From NCBI GenBank assembly GCA_018650465.1, contig JABIFY010000022.1, positions 24,081 through 88,080 of the forward strand: a DNA stretch of 64,000 bases, in the 5' to 3' direction. The notes under the pieces were generated by a model that ran no database searches, had not been told where the DNA came from, and saw nothing but the letters and a program-made list of their open reading frames with translations. Below, in pieces: positions 26,705 to 34,896 of the stretch. A program made the translations under genes and the position numbers. Position 1 is the first letter of the stretch. Every line of letters starts with the position of its first letter. This stretch comes from Alphaproteobacteria bacterium. GTDB lineage: Bacteria; Pseudomonadota; Alphaproteobacteria; UBA2966.

Positions 26705-29596
26705 ATGACGACGTCCGATGTTATAGAGCCGGTCTCGGGGACCACAAAGGTAACCGGTCCAGGCGGCAAAGTTATTACGTCGACCGAAGTGATCGAAATC
26801 ACCCGGACGCTGGCCGTGGAAATGCATCCGCACAAGGCAGACAATCTGGAGATCTCGCTCGATAGCTCCCTGGAGCTGGATGTGGGGCTCGACAGTCTGG
26901 GGCGGGTTGAGCTGTTGATGCGCCTGGAGAAGGCCTTCGATGTACATTTGCCGGAACAGATGCTGGCGAATGCAGAATCACCACGCGACCTGATGCGGGA
27001 AGTCTCCAATGCCAGCGGCCGTGCACCTGTCGCCGAACTGCCAGCAGAAGTTCGTGTTGCCGGGCTGGACAGAACGTCTGCCTTGCCCCATGGGGCAACG
27101 ACTTTGGTTGAGGTGTTGGACTGGCATGTGCTGACCCATCCGGATCGCCCGCACATGATTTTTCTCGACGAAGACAATGTCGAAAATGAACTGACCTATG
27201 GCCAGTTGCGTCAGCGTGCCCGCGAGGTGGCCCACGGCTTGCGGACACGGGGCGTGGCGCCGGGGGACACGGTTGCCATCATGCTGCCAACAGGACTCGA
27301 TTTTTTCTATGCCTTTTTTGGTATTCTGATTGCGGGTGCGACACCGGTACCGATTTATCCACCAGCCCGTCTCAGCCAACTGGAAGATCATTTGCGACGT
27401 CAGGCTGGTATCCTCGCCAATGCCAGGGTCAAGGTCCTGGCCACTGTGCCACAAGCCAAACAACTGGCGCGTTTTCTGATGGCCAAGGTAGACGAGCTGG
27501 CGCATGTGGAAACCGTGACGGACTTGCGCGAGGAATACCCTGAAGAAACGGCCTGGCCCGTGCCACGGGCAAACGATCTGGCCTTTCTGCAATACACGTC
27601 CGGCAGTACCGGCAATCCCAAGGGGGTGATGCTCAGTCACGCAAATCTGGTGGCAAATGTACGGGCAATGGGCCTTGCACTGAAAGCAGATTCCACAGAC
27701 GTTTTTGTCAGCTGGTTGCCATTGTATCACGACATGGGATTGATCGGGGCCTGGATGGGCAGTCTCTATCATGCGGTGAAGTTGGTGGTGATGTCGCCAC
27801 TGACATTTCTGGCCAGGCCTGATCGATGGTTGTGGGCGATCCATCGTTATGGCGGGACATTATCCGCGGCACCAAATTTCGCTTACGAGCTTTGTCAAAA
27901 ACGTATTAAGGCCGAAGATATCGAGGGCCTGGATTTGTCAACCTGGCGGGTCGCGGCCAATGGCGCGGAGCCGGTTATTCCGGATACCATGCGCGCCTTC
28001 ACCGAGCGCTTTGAAAGTTATGGTTTTAAACAGGATTCCATGAAGCCGGTTTATGGTCTGGCTGAATCTTCCGTTGGACTGGCCTTTCCACCGTTCGGGC
28101 GGGAGCCAATTATTGACCGGGTCAAAAGACGCGCCTTTACGTCAGGTGGTGAAGCCCGTCCGGCAGAAGATCACGATCAAACAGCCCTTGAATTTGTCGC
28201 TTGTGGCTGGCCTTTGCCGGGCCATGAATTTCGTGTGGTCGATGATGCCAATCGGGAATTACCAGACCGACGGGAAGGGCGTCTGCAATTCCGGGGACCA
28301 TCGTCGACGATGGGTTATTTTCGCAATATTGAAGCCACGGCAAAACTGTTTGTCGACGACTGGTTGGATTCTGGCGACTTCGCCTATTTGCATGGCGGTG
28401 ATGTTTTTCTGACCGGCCGGGCCAAGGACATCATCATCAAAGCCGGGCGAAATATTTATCCGCAAGAAATTGAACGAGCTGTGGGTGATATCGATGGTGT
28501 GCGCACGGGCTGCGTGGCAGTCTTTGGCAGCCTGAACGAAGAAAACGGCACAGAACGCCTGGTTGTCATGGCCGAAACCAGGACCCGGGACGAAAACGAG
28601 CGTCTGGAAATTCGTCGTCGTATCGAAGAAGCCACCAGCAATATTCTGGGCGCGCCGCCGGATGATGTGCATCTGGTCGACGCCCAGGCAGTATTGAAAA
28701 CCAGCAGTGGTAAAATTCGCCGTGATGCCAATCGCATTGCCTGGGAGACCGGTGCCGCGTCACCAGCCCGCCGGGCTGTCTGGATGCAAATCGCCCGGCT
28801 TGGCTTGTCGACGGTAATCCCCGAAACCAGACGTCTGGTAAGGAAATTTGGTGAGTATCTTTTTGCCGGTTGGTGGTGGCTGCATGTGGGCATTGCCGCT
28901 GTGATTGCCTGGCCACTTGTTACTTTGGTGCCAGGTCGTTGGTTTGGACATGGTCTGGTGCGGTTGGCCGGCAAATACATTTTCACCATGACTTTTACGA
29001 GGCCAAAAATAAGAGGCCTGGAAAACCTTGCGCCGGGGGCCAAGGTAATTGTGGCCAATCATTCATCCTTTATTGATCCCCTGTTGATGTGGGCCTGTCT
29101 GCCCGGTGATTTAGCCTTTGCTGCCAAAGCAGAGTTACGTCAGTCCTGGCTGACACATTCCTTCGTTAAACATGTGGGTGCCTTGTTCGTCGAACGCTTC
29201 GAAACCCAGCGCAGCGTTGAGGATTCCGCGCGTCTGTTTGACGCCCTCAAGGCCGGGCGCACAGTGGCTGTTTTTCCTGAAGGGACATTTGGTCGCATGC
29301 CAGGGCTTTTACCATTTCGCATGGGTGCCTTTATGGTTGGCGCCGAAGCCCGCGTGCCGGTCGTGCCCGTCGCCATTCGTGGTGCCAGGGGAACATTGCG
29401 GGATGGTTCTTGGTTTCCAAGGCGCATGGATCTGTCGATAACTGTTCTGCCGCCAATTTCAGCCCAGGGTAACGACTGGTCGGCAGCCATCCAGCTGCGA
29501 GATCAGGTTCGGGTTGGTATGCTGGAGGCAACAGCGGAACCGGACCTGGCCCACGAAACAACCAGGTACGAAGCCTTGAAACATAACAGGGAGTAA
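26705..29596 (+). CDS. ACP/acyl-AMP ligase/acyltransferase fusion protein
   Basis: A large three-module protein (963 residues from this start). Residues about 25-105: an acyl-carrier-protein domain with phosphopantetheine Ser64 in GLDSLGRVELL. Residues about 125-690: an acyl-adenylating enzyme with P-loop YTSGSTGNPKG at 297-307, AAPNFAYELC, a Tx(G)E-type block and the catalytic Lys in KTSSGKIRRD. Residues about 770-940: a PlsC-type acyltransferase with His786 and Asp791 (NHSSFID, the HX4D motif) and FPEGTFG around Glu859, preceded by one hydrophobic segment near 730-750. The logical reaction is: activate a fatty acid, load it on the internal ACP, transfer it to a lipid acceptor. The start is chosen because GGGGAG lies four bases upstream; ATG at 26678 and a TTG at 26591 are in the same frame. 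The acceptor is unknown. Confidence 0.88.
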   Translation: MTTSDVIEPVSGTTKVTGPGGKVITSTEVIEITRTLAVEMHPHKADNLEISLDSSLELDVGLDSLGRVELLMRLEKAFDVHLPEQMLANAESPRDLMREVSNASGRAPVAELPAEVRVAGLDRTSALPHGATTLVEVLDWHVLTHPDRPHMIFLDEDNVENELTYGQLRQRAREVAHGLRTRGVAPGDTVAIMLPTGLDFFYAFFGILIAGATPVPIYPPARLSQLEDHLRRQAGILANARVKVLATVPQAKQLARFLMAKVDELAHVETVTDLREEYPEETAWPVPRANDLAFLQYTSGSTGNPKGVMLSHANLVANVRAMGLALKADSTDVFVSWLPLYHDMGLIGAWMGSLYHAVKLVVMSPLTFLARPDRWLWAIHRYGGTLSAAPNFAYELCQKRIKAEDIEGLDLSTWRVAANGAEPVIPDTMRAFTERFESYGFKQDSMKPVYGLAESSVGLAFPPFGREPIIDRVKRRAFTSGGEARPAEDHDQTALEFVACGWPLPGHEFRVVDDANRELPDRREGRLQFRGPSSTMGYFRNIEATAKLFVDDWLDSGDFAYLHGGDVFLTGRAKDIIIKAGRNIYPQEIERAVGDIDGVRTGCVAVFGSLNEENGTERLVVMAETRTRDENERLEIRRRIEEATSNILGAPPDDVHLVDAQAVLKTSSGKIRRDANRIAWETGAASPARRAVWMQIARLGLSTVIPETRRLVRKFGEYLFAGWWWLHVGIAAVIAWPLVTLVPGRWFGHGLVRLAGKYIFTMTFTRPKIRGLENLAPGAKVIVANHSSFIDPLLMWACLPGDLAFAAKAELRQSWLTHSFVKHVGALFVERFETQRSVEDSARLFDALKAGRTVAVFPEGTFGRMPGLLPFRMGAFMVGAEARVPVVPVAIRGARGTLRDGSWFPRRMDLSITVLPPISAQGNDWSAAIQLRDQVRVGMLEATAEPDLAHETTRYEALKHNRE

Positions 29597-29600
29597 CCTG

Positions 29601-30644
29601 ATGAGCATTTTTGAATCTCCTGCTTTTGATGACCATGAAGACGTGCGGTTTTTCTGTGATCCCGTATCCGGCTTGCGTGCCATCATCGCTATTCATTCAA
29701 CTGCCCTGGGGCCAGCGGCAGGGGGCTGTCGTATGTTTCCCTATGCCACTGAAGATGACGCTATTTTTGATGCCCTGCGCTTGTCCAAAGGTATGAGTTA
29801 TAAAAGTGCCCTGGCAAATGTTCCCATGGGCGGTGGCAAGTCTGTAATTATCGGAGATCCGTCAACGGACAAAACCCAAGCTTTGTTCGAAGCCTTTGGC
29901 CGGGCGGTAAACAGCTTTCAGGGCGGTTACCATACCGGCGAAGATTCCGGGACAGCTGTACAGGATATGGATTGGGCGGCGGGCGTCAGTAAATTTATTC
30001 ACGGCACATCAACAGAGGATGCTGGTGATCCATCACCTGCAACTTCCGTGGGCGTCGTTGCGGGTATTGAAGCTGCCGTCCGGCACAAACTGGGACGCGA
30101 TGACCTGCAAGGAATGATCGTTGCTATTCAAGGGGTTGGCGCTGTGGGATATGGCGCTGCAGAAATCCTGCACCAAAAAGGGGCCCGGTTGATTGTGGCG
30201 GACGTCAATGATCAAGCTGTTCGGGAATGTGTTGAAAGGTTCGGAGCTGAAGCGGTAAGTACGGATCAAATAATTTTGGCTGATGCGGAAGTTTTTGCAC
30301 CTTGCGCCTTTGGTGCTGGCATCAATGACGAGACTCTGCCGCGTTTTAATTGTGATATTATTGCCGGGTCAGCCAATAACCAGCTGCTGGAAGATCGCCA
30401 CGGTGCTGCACTGGTGGAACGCGGCATTCTCTATGCGCCGGATTACGTAATTAATGCTGGCGGTATCATCTGGATTTCGGATGCCATGGAAGCCGCGTAT
30501 GATCCGGACCGGGCGACAACGCGGCTACATGCGATCGGGGACACGCTGACAGCCATCTTCCAGCGTGCAGATCAAGAAGGCCGTGGCACGAATGAAATAG
30601 CCGACGTCATGGCCGCCGAAAAAATCGCTTCAGTAGCCGGGTAG
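29601..30644 (+). CDS. Leucine dehydrogenase family amino-acid dehydrogenase
   Basis: A 347-residue Glu/Leu/Phe/Val dehydrogenase that oxidatively deaminates a branched-chain or aromatic amino acid with NAD. Seen: GPAAGGCRMFPYATEDDAIFDALRLSKGMSYK with the substrate-binding Lys, NVPMGGGKSVI with the catalytic Lys, GYHTGEDSGT, then the Rossmann loop IQGVGAVGYGAAE. The 347-residue length and the GGGKSV signature favour the leucine/phenylalanine branch over glutamate dehydrogenase. It starts four bases after the acyltransferase fusion stop, so it belongs to the same transcript. Confidence 0.9.
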   Translation: MSIFESPAFDDHEDVRFFCDPVSGLRAIIAIHSTALGPAAGGCRMFPYATEDDAIFDALRLSKGMSYKSALANVPMGGGKSVIIGDPSTDKTQALFEAFGRAVNSFQGGYHTGEDSGTAVQDMDWAAGVSKFIHGTSTEDAGDPSPATSVGVVAGIEAAVRHKLGRDDLQGMIVAIQGVGAVGYGAAEILHQKGARLIVADVNDQAVRECVERFGAEAVSTDQIILADAEVFAPCAFGAGINDETLPRFNCDIIAGSANNQLLEDRHGAALVERGILYAPDYVINAGGIIWISDAMEAAYDPDRATTRLHAIGDTLTAIFQRADQEGRGTNEIADVMAAEKIASVAG

Positions 30645-30656
30645 AATAATTTTACG

Positions 30657-30968
30657 TTATTGACCCGGAGACGGGTTGGGTAAAGGCCAGGGCCACCAAC
30701 CCTTGCGCGGCCAGGCCAAACGTGACGGGAAGGGGATCGGGTTGCCGTTTTTGTCATGTTCAATGGCATTCGCCGTATTAAAAGGCTGAATAAATCTTTT
30801 ACCCATATAATCATCGCGCACTTTGGGGATGATCCAGGTCGGCATGGCCTGGTCAAAAAAGGTGTCCGAATCGTAGGACAAAATATCTGAACTGCCACAC
30901 CCGGCGAGGAAAATTGACAGCAAAAGGGCTGTTGCCATGGGGCGGCAATATTGTGGCAGGGCTTTCAT
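30657..30968 (-). CDS. Small hypothetical lipoprotein
   Basis: A 103-residue protein with a lipoprotein signal MKALPQYCRPMATALLLSIFLAG followed by Cys (lipobox LAGC). The mature region is Pro/Trp-rich near the end (WPRKGWWPWPLPNPSPGQ) and not recognised. It faces the dehydrogenase gene convergently with a 12-base gap. Confidence 0.7.
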   Translation of the reverse strand: MKALPQYCRPMATALLLSIFLAGCGSSDILSYDSDTFFDQAMPTWIIPKVRDDYMGKRFIQPFNTANAIEHDKNGNPIPFPSRLAWPRKGWWPWPLPNPSPGQ

Positions 30969-31140
30969 GGCCTATAGGTACCGCGCCGGGGCCTGTTCGT
31001 CGAGACAGAATTTGCTTTCATCGCACGAAATAATGAATCCGGTGTTCGCATTTGCTTGCATCACTGCTGCAGGATGAAGACAATAGCAAAAACCCGTTCA
31101 GGATTGACGGGCAAAATCTGGATATTTTAAGGGGTGAGCT

Positions 31141-32547
31141 GTGACCGACGAAATCGCTTATATGACGGCAACTCAAGTTATCAAAGCCTATGCGGACAAA
31201 GACCTGTCACCTGTCGAAGTCACCGGTGCGGCGCTCGACCGGATTGAAAAACACAATAGCAAGGTGAATGCCTTTTGTTTTTTGGCAGCCGAAGAGGCCA
31301 TTGCAGCCGCCCATCGATCAGAAGAACGCTGGGCCGCCGGAGAACCATTGGGTTTGATGGACGGTGTGCCGACATCAATCAAGGATTTAAATTACGTCAA
31401 AGGCTGGCCCACGGGCCGCGGTTCTCTGACAACTGAAGGTGATCCGGTTGCCGACGAAGACGCGCCTTTGGTGGCGCGCTTCCGGGAATCCGGTGCGGTA
31501 CTGTTGGGCAAAACAACAACGCCGGAATTTGGCTGGAAGGGCGTGACCGACAGTCCCTTGACTGGCATTACCCGCAATCCCTGGAATCTCGAAAAAACGC
31601 CAGGTGGATCAAGCGGTGGGGCTTCAGCAGCACTGGCTTCCGGCATGGGTCAATTGGCCCAAGGGTCAGACGGCGGTGGTTCCATCCGTATTCCCTGCGG
31701 CTTTACCGGTTTGCCGGGGTTGAAGCCGTCTTATGGCCGGGCGCCAGTTTATCCCGCCAGCCCTTTTGGTACGCTTAGCCATGTGGGTCCTATGGCGCGG
31801 TCTGTGGAAGACCTCGCCCTGATGCTGAATGTCATGTCCATGCCGGACAGCCGCGACTGGTTGGCCCTGCCGTGGCTTGATCAGGACTGGAATGCGGGCA
31901 TCAACGATGGCATCAAAGGATTGCGCATCGCCTGGAGCCCGGATTTGGGCTATGCCGATGTTGATCCGGAAATTGCACAAATCGTGGCCAAGGCTGTGCC
32001 GGTCTTTTCTGATCTGGGGGCAAATGTGGAAGCATGTGATCCCGGCTTTGATGATCCTACGCCCATATTCCGCGTACTCTGGTGGGCGGGCAGCATGGCC
32101 GCCACATCGGCCATGACGGATGACCAAAAAGCTAAATTGGAACCGGCGCTGCAAGGCATTATCAAAGAAGGGGAAGGCATCGCCCTGAAAGATTTCCTGC
32201 ATGCTACCCAGGCTCGGGCGGCTCTTGGTCAGGTGATGAATTTGTTCCACGATCAGTTTGATTTGCTGGTCACACCTACACTGGCCGTACCTGCCTTTGA
32301 TGCCGGGCAGCTTGATCCAGAAGGTGACGACGATCCGCTGCGCTGGTTGCGCTGGACGCCGTTCAGCTATCCTTTCAACATGACGGGGCAACCCGCCGCA
32401 ACCGTGCCATGTGGCTTTACAGCAGATGGTCTGCCGGTTGGTTTGCATATCGTCGGTCCCATGCATCGGGATGATCTGGTTTTGCGGGCGGCGCGGGCTT
32501 TTGAGGCTGCCAGTCCACAAAACATGCGACCAACCTTTGCCGACTGA
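31141..32547 (+). CDS. Amidase (AS family)
   Basis: A 468-residue amidase-signature enzyme that hydrolyses C-N bonds of amides. The Ser-cisSer-Lys triad is present: Lys in TSIKDLNYVKG, the cis-Ser in the GSDGGGSIRIP block, and the nucleophile in TPGGSSGGASAAL. The start GTG at 31141 has AAGGGGTGA directly upstream. The substrate is not predictable; GatA is unlikely because the flanking C-A-B subunit genes are absent. The next gene, nnrD, begins directly after the stop. Confidence 0.92.
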   Translation: MTDEIAYMTATQVIKAYADKDLSPVEVTGAALDRIEKHNSKVNAFCFLAAEEAIAAAHRSEERWAAGEPLGLMDGVPTSIKDLNYVKGWPTGRGSLTTEGDPVADEDAPLVARFRESGAVLLGKTTTPEFGWKGVTDSPLTGITRNPWNLEKTPGGSSGGASAALASGMGQLAQGSDGGGSIRIPCGFTGLPGLKPSYGRAPVYPASPFGTLSHVGPMARSVEDLALMLNVMSMPDSRDWLALPWLDQDWNAGINDGIKGLRIAWSPDLGYADVDPEIAQIVAKAVPVFSDLGANVEACDPGFDDPTPIFRVLWWAGSMAATSAMTDDQKAKLEPALQGIIKEGEGIALKDFLHATQARAALGQVMNLFHDQFDLLVTPTLAVPAFDAGQLDPEGDDDPLRWLRWTPFSYPFNMTGQPAATVPCGFTADGLPVGLHIVGPMHRDDLVLRAARAFEAASPQNMRPTFAD

Positions 32548-34083
32548 ATGGTCATTCCTGTGACCTCCATTCCTGTGAACTCGATGATCCCCACAGAACT
32601 GTTGTCAGTTGCACAAATGTACGAAGCTGACAAAACCACAATTGCATTCGGTGTCACGGGTGAAGCTTTGATGGAAGCGGCGGGCGCAAGTGTGGTGTCG
32701 GCAATCCTGGCACGCTGGCCTGTCGAGCAACAGGCGGAACAAAGGGCTGTAATCCTGTGTGGTCCCGGCAATAACGGGGGCGACGGTTTTGTTGTCGCCA
32801 GGATGTTGGTCGACGCCGGTTGGCAAGTGCAATTGGGTTTATTGGGTGCGCCTGGCAACCTGAAAGGGGACGCGGCCTTGATGGCGGCGAAATGGACCGG
32901 TTCTGTTGAAGCCCTGTCGCCACAGCTGATCACGCCAGACACAGACCTCATCGTCGATGCGATTTTTGGCGCTGGACTGAGCCAAGAAATTGAGGGTGTC
33001 GTTCGTGAAACCCTGAAGGCCGTGGCCGCGTGTCCTGCCCCTTGTGTTGCCATTGATGTACCCAGTGGCGTCAATGGGGATAGTGGCAGAACGCAGGGTT
33101 ATGTGGCATCGGCGACCCTGACGGTGACTTTTTTCAGGGCCAAACCCGGACATTTCCTGTTGCCCGGAAGGGCCTTGCGGGGTGAACTGGTCGTGGCGGA
33201 TATTGGTATTCCTGACCGTGTTTTGTTAACGATTACCCCCGGGGTGATGCTCAATGGACCAGACCTTTGGCTGGAGTCATTTCCTTTGCCCGGAACATCG
33301 ACACACAAATATATGCGTGGTCATGTGATTGTTGACAGCGGCGGGGTCTCCGCCACCGGGGCAGCACGTCTGGCCGCCATGGCGGCACTCAGGGTTGGGG
33401 CCGGGCTGGTGACAGTCAGTTGCCCGAAATCAGCCTTGCTGGTCCATGCCGCCCATCTGACATCCATCATGCTTCAGTCTTGCGAGACGCTGGAGGATTT
33501 CCACAAATTCCTGCCGGAGCGCAAGCACAATGTGGCCATCCTGGGGCCTGGCAACGGACGGAGCCAACGCACGCAGGGGCGTACCCTGGCGGCGTTACAA
33601 AGTGGTTTGGGTTGCGTGCTTGATGCAGATGCGCTGAGCTCTTTTGAGGACGATCCGGACCGGCTGTTCGAGACCATCGACGGACCTTGTATCCTGACGC
33701 CTCATGATGGGGAGTTTGCCCGCTTGTTCGGCGAGGAAATTGCTGAGACGCCTGAGGGCAAAGCAGCGCGGACCCTGCTGGCTGCTGAACGCGCCGGTGC
33801 CGTTGTTATTCTCAAGGGCCTCGATACTGTTATTGCCGCACCAGACGGGCGCGTTGCCATCAATACAAATGCACCAGCCTGGCTGGCGACAGCCGGGTCG
33901 GGTGATGTCCTGGCTGGATTGGCGGGCGGTCTGATGGCGCAAGGTATGACGGCATTCGACGCAGCCTGTGCTGCCGTGTGGCTGCATGGTGCCTGTGCGG
34001 CGACCTTTGGTCCGGGATTAATTGCCGAAGACCTGCCGGGTCTGATCCCGGCAGAACTTCGCTCTATGTTGCAGCCGGATTAA
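32548..34083 (+). CDS. nnrD: Bifunctional NAD(P)H-hydrate repair enzyme
   Basis: A 511-residue fusion of the NAD(P)HX epimerase (NnrE-type, residues about 15-225) and the ADP-dependent dehydratase (NnrD-type, about 240-511) that repair hydrated NADH and NADPH. Seen: GPGNNGGDGFVVARML and IDVPSGVNGDSG in the epimerase part, and ILTPHDGEFARLFG, TNAPAWLATAGSGDVLAGLAGGLMAQG in the dehydratase. The frame begins at the ATG right after the amidase stop; a second ATG at 32584 (MIPTELLSV) is at least as likely because a 15-base duplication occupies the intervening codons. No ribosome site stands out for either start, which fits coupling to the amidase. Confidence 0.95.
   Translation: MVIPVTSIPVNSMIPTELLSVAQMYEADKTTIAFGVTGEALMEAAGASVVSAILARWPVEQQAEQRAVILCGPGNNGGDGFVVARMLVDAGWQVQLGLLGAPGNLKGDAALMAAKWTGSVEALSPQLITPDTDLIVDAIFGAGLSQEIEGVVRETLKAVAACPAPCVAIDVPSGVNGDSGRTQGYVASATLTVTFFRAKPGHFLLPGRALRGELVVADIGIPDRVLLTITPGVMLNGPDLWLESFPLPGTSTHKYMRGHVIVDSGGVSATGAARLAAMAALRVGAGLVTVSCPKSALLVHAAHLTSIMLQSCETLEDFHKFLPERKHNVAILGPGNGRSQRTQGRTLAALQSGLGCVLDADALSSFEDDPDRLFETIDGPCILTPHDGEFARLFGEEIAETPEGKAARTLLAAERAGAVVILKGLDTVIAAPDGRVAINTNAPAWLATAGSGDVLAGLAGGLMAQGMTAFDAACAAVWLHGACAATFGPGLIAEDLPGLIPAELRSMLQPD
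32553..32582 (+). repeat. 15-bp tandem duplication at the nnrD start
   Basis: Two adjacent copies of CATTCCTGTGA(C/A)CTC with one mismatch, directly before the ATG at 32584. If translated they add a short duplicated V(T)SIPV-like peptide to the N terminus. Confidence 0.85.
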
Positions 34084-34180
34084 CGACCCAGGTCAGCATG
34101 GCGTTGTCTTGTAGATCGAGAATTTGCTTGCCGATATTGATGACTACCAACCCAAATAGAATGATTGTTGCGACTTGCAT
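34064..34180 (-). CDS. Possible 38-residue hydrophobic small protein
   Basis: A short minus-strand frame reads MQVATIILFGLVVINIGKQ, a hydrophobic N-terminal helix, then a polar C terminus ending in WVVNPAAT. It overlaps the nnrD stop by 20 bases. No clear ribosome site is visible, so this may be chance. Confidence 0.25.
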   Translation of the reverse strand: MQVATIILFGLVVINIGKQILDLQDNAMLTWVVNPAAT

Positions 34181-34356
34181 AAAATTGTAATTAAATTTTA
34201 TTCAAATAAACATAAATAATAAACTAAGTTAAAAACGATAAATATAAGTAAATACAATTTTATACTTGTAAATACTTATTGATCTCCCAAATATAATATC
34301 TAGACAAATTCCTGATTTGTGGAATTGACCTGATAATTATTAGAAGGGATGACAAA
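34084..34356. other. AT-rich spacer with a -10-like hexamer
   Basis: The 273 bases between nnrD and the next gene are far more AT-rich than the rest of the window, with repeated AAATA and TAAATAC words. A TATAAT hexamer lies at 34292-34297, 60 bases before the 34357 ATG, but no matching -35 box at standard spacing was found. It could bind a nucleoid protein or regulator. Confidence 0.5.
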
Positions 34357-34683
34357 ATGTATGCGAAATCAGCGATAATTGGTAATTCCGAGAATACAGC
34401 CATAGAAGTCGGTGGCCTGTTCAGTCGTATGCATGAGCTCAACATTTCGGAAACAGCCGAGGTGGTTGCTTTGAACGATGATCATGCGGGTGTGCAGCAT
34501 GTGCGCTTTAACCTGATCACCTCACTTGGTCACAAAGTCATGGACTGCGGCATCAAAACGCTGGCCGTCAAAGCCTTTTTGCAAAACTATGCGCCCTATA
34601 CCAAACCTGAGACAGCAGGACGCCCGGACCGCGAAAAAAAGGCGCAGCGATCAAATGTCACTCATCTGAAATCACATATCTAG
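34357..34683 (+). CDS. Hypothetical protein
   Basis: A 108-residue soluble protein that I do not recognise. It has an N-terminal region with alternating hydrophobic residues (EVVALNDDHAGVQHVRFNLITSLGHKVMDCGIKTLAVKAFL) and a basic C-terminal tail (RPDREKKAQRSNVTHLKS). The start ATG has AAGGGATG seven bases upstream, a good site. No family motif, signal or membrane segment. It stands alone between the AT-rich spacer and a double hairpin that probably ends its transcript. Confidence 0.7.
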   Translation: MYAKSAIIGNSENTAIEVGGLFSRMHELNISETAEVVALNDDHAGVQHVRFNLITSLGHKVMDCGIKTLAVKAFLQNYAPYTKPETAGRPDREKKAQRSNVTHLKSHI

Positions 34684-34687
34684 AGTT

Positions 34688-34755
34688 AACCTCCCGCACC
34701 GCGAACAAAGGGGAGGTTGCCGGGCTGTACCCTCGGGGGATGTGGTACAGCCCGG
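34688..34755 (+). terminator. Double hairpin after the 34357 gene
   Basis: Two consecutive stems: AACCTCCC (34688-34695) with GGGAGGTT (34711-34718), then CCGGGCTGTACC (34720-34731) with its exact complement GGTACAGCCCGG (34744-34755). There is no following U-run, so it may be a transcript-end stabiliser or an attenuator for the porin downstream rather than a classical intrinsic terminator. Confidence 0.55.
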
Positions 34756-34834
34756 CCCAAATACTCCAGACCCTGAGCGACAATTTGCCTCAGGTGGCGG
34801 GCCTGGTTAATTCTGGAAATTGCACAATATCACT

Positions 34835-34866
34835 TGTAACACTGTATTGATGTAACACTGTATTGA
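34835..34866. repeat. 16-bp direct repeat before the porin gene
   Basis: Two head-to-tail copies of TGTAACACTGTATTGA, followed by a TGTAAA remnant. They end 30 bases before the porin ATG, so they fall in its leader or promoter. Confidence 0.9.
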
Positions 34867-34896
34867 TGTAAATCTGAATTTTCAGGAGTAGGCTCC

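Noticed and set aside
31666..32520. 284-codon antisense frame in the amidase gene
   Set aside because: Opposite a complete amidase with catalytic triad and no conserved features of its own.
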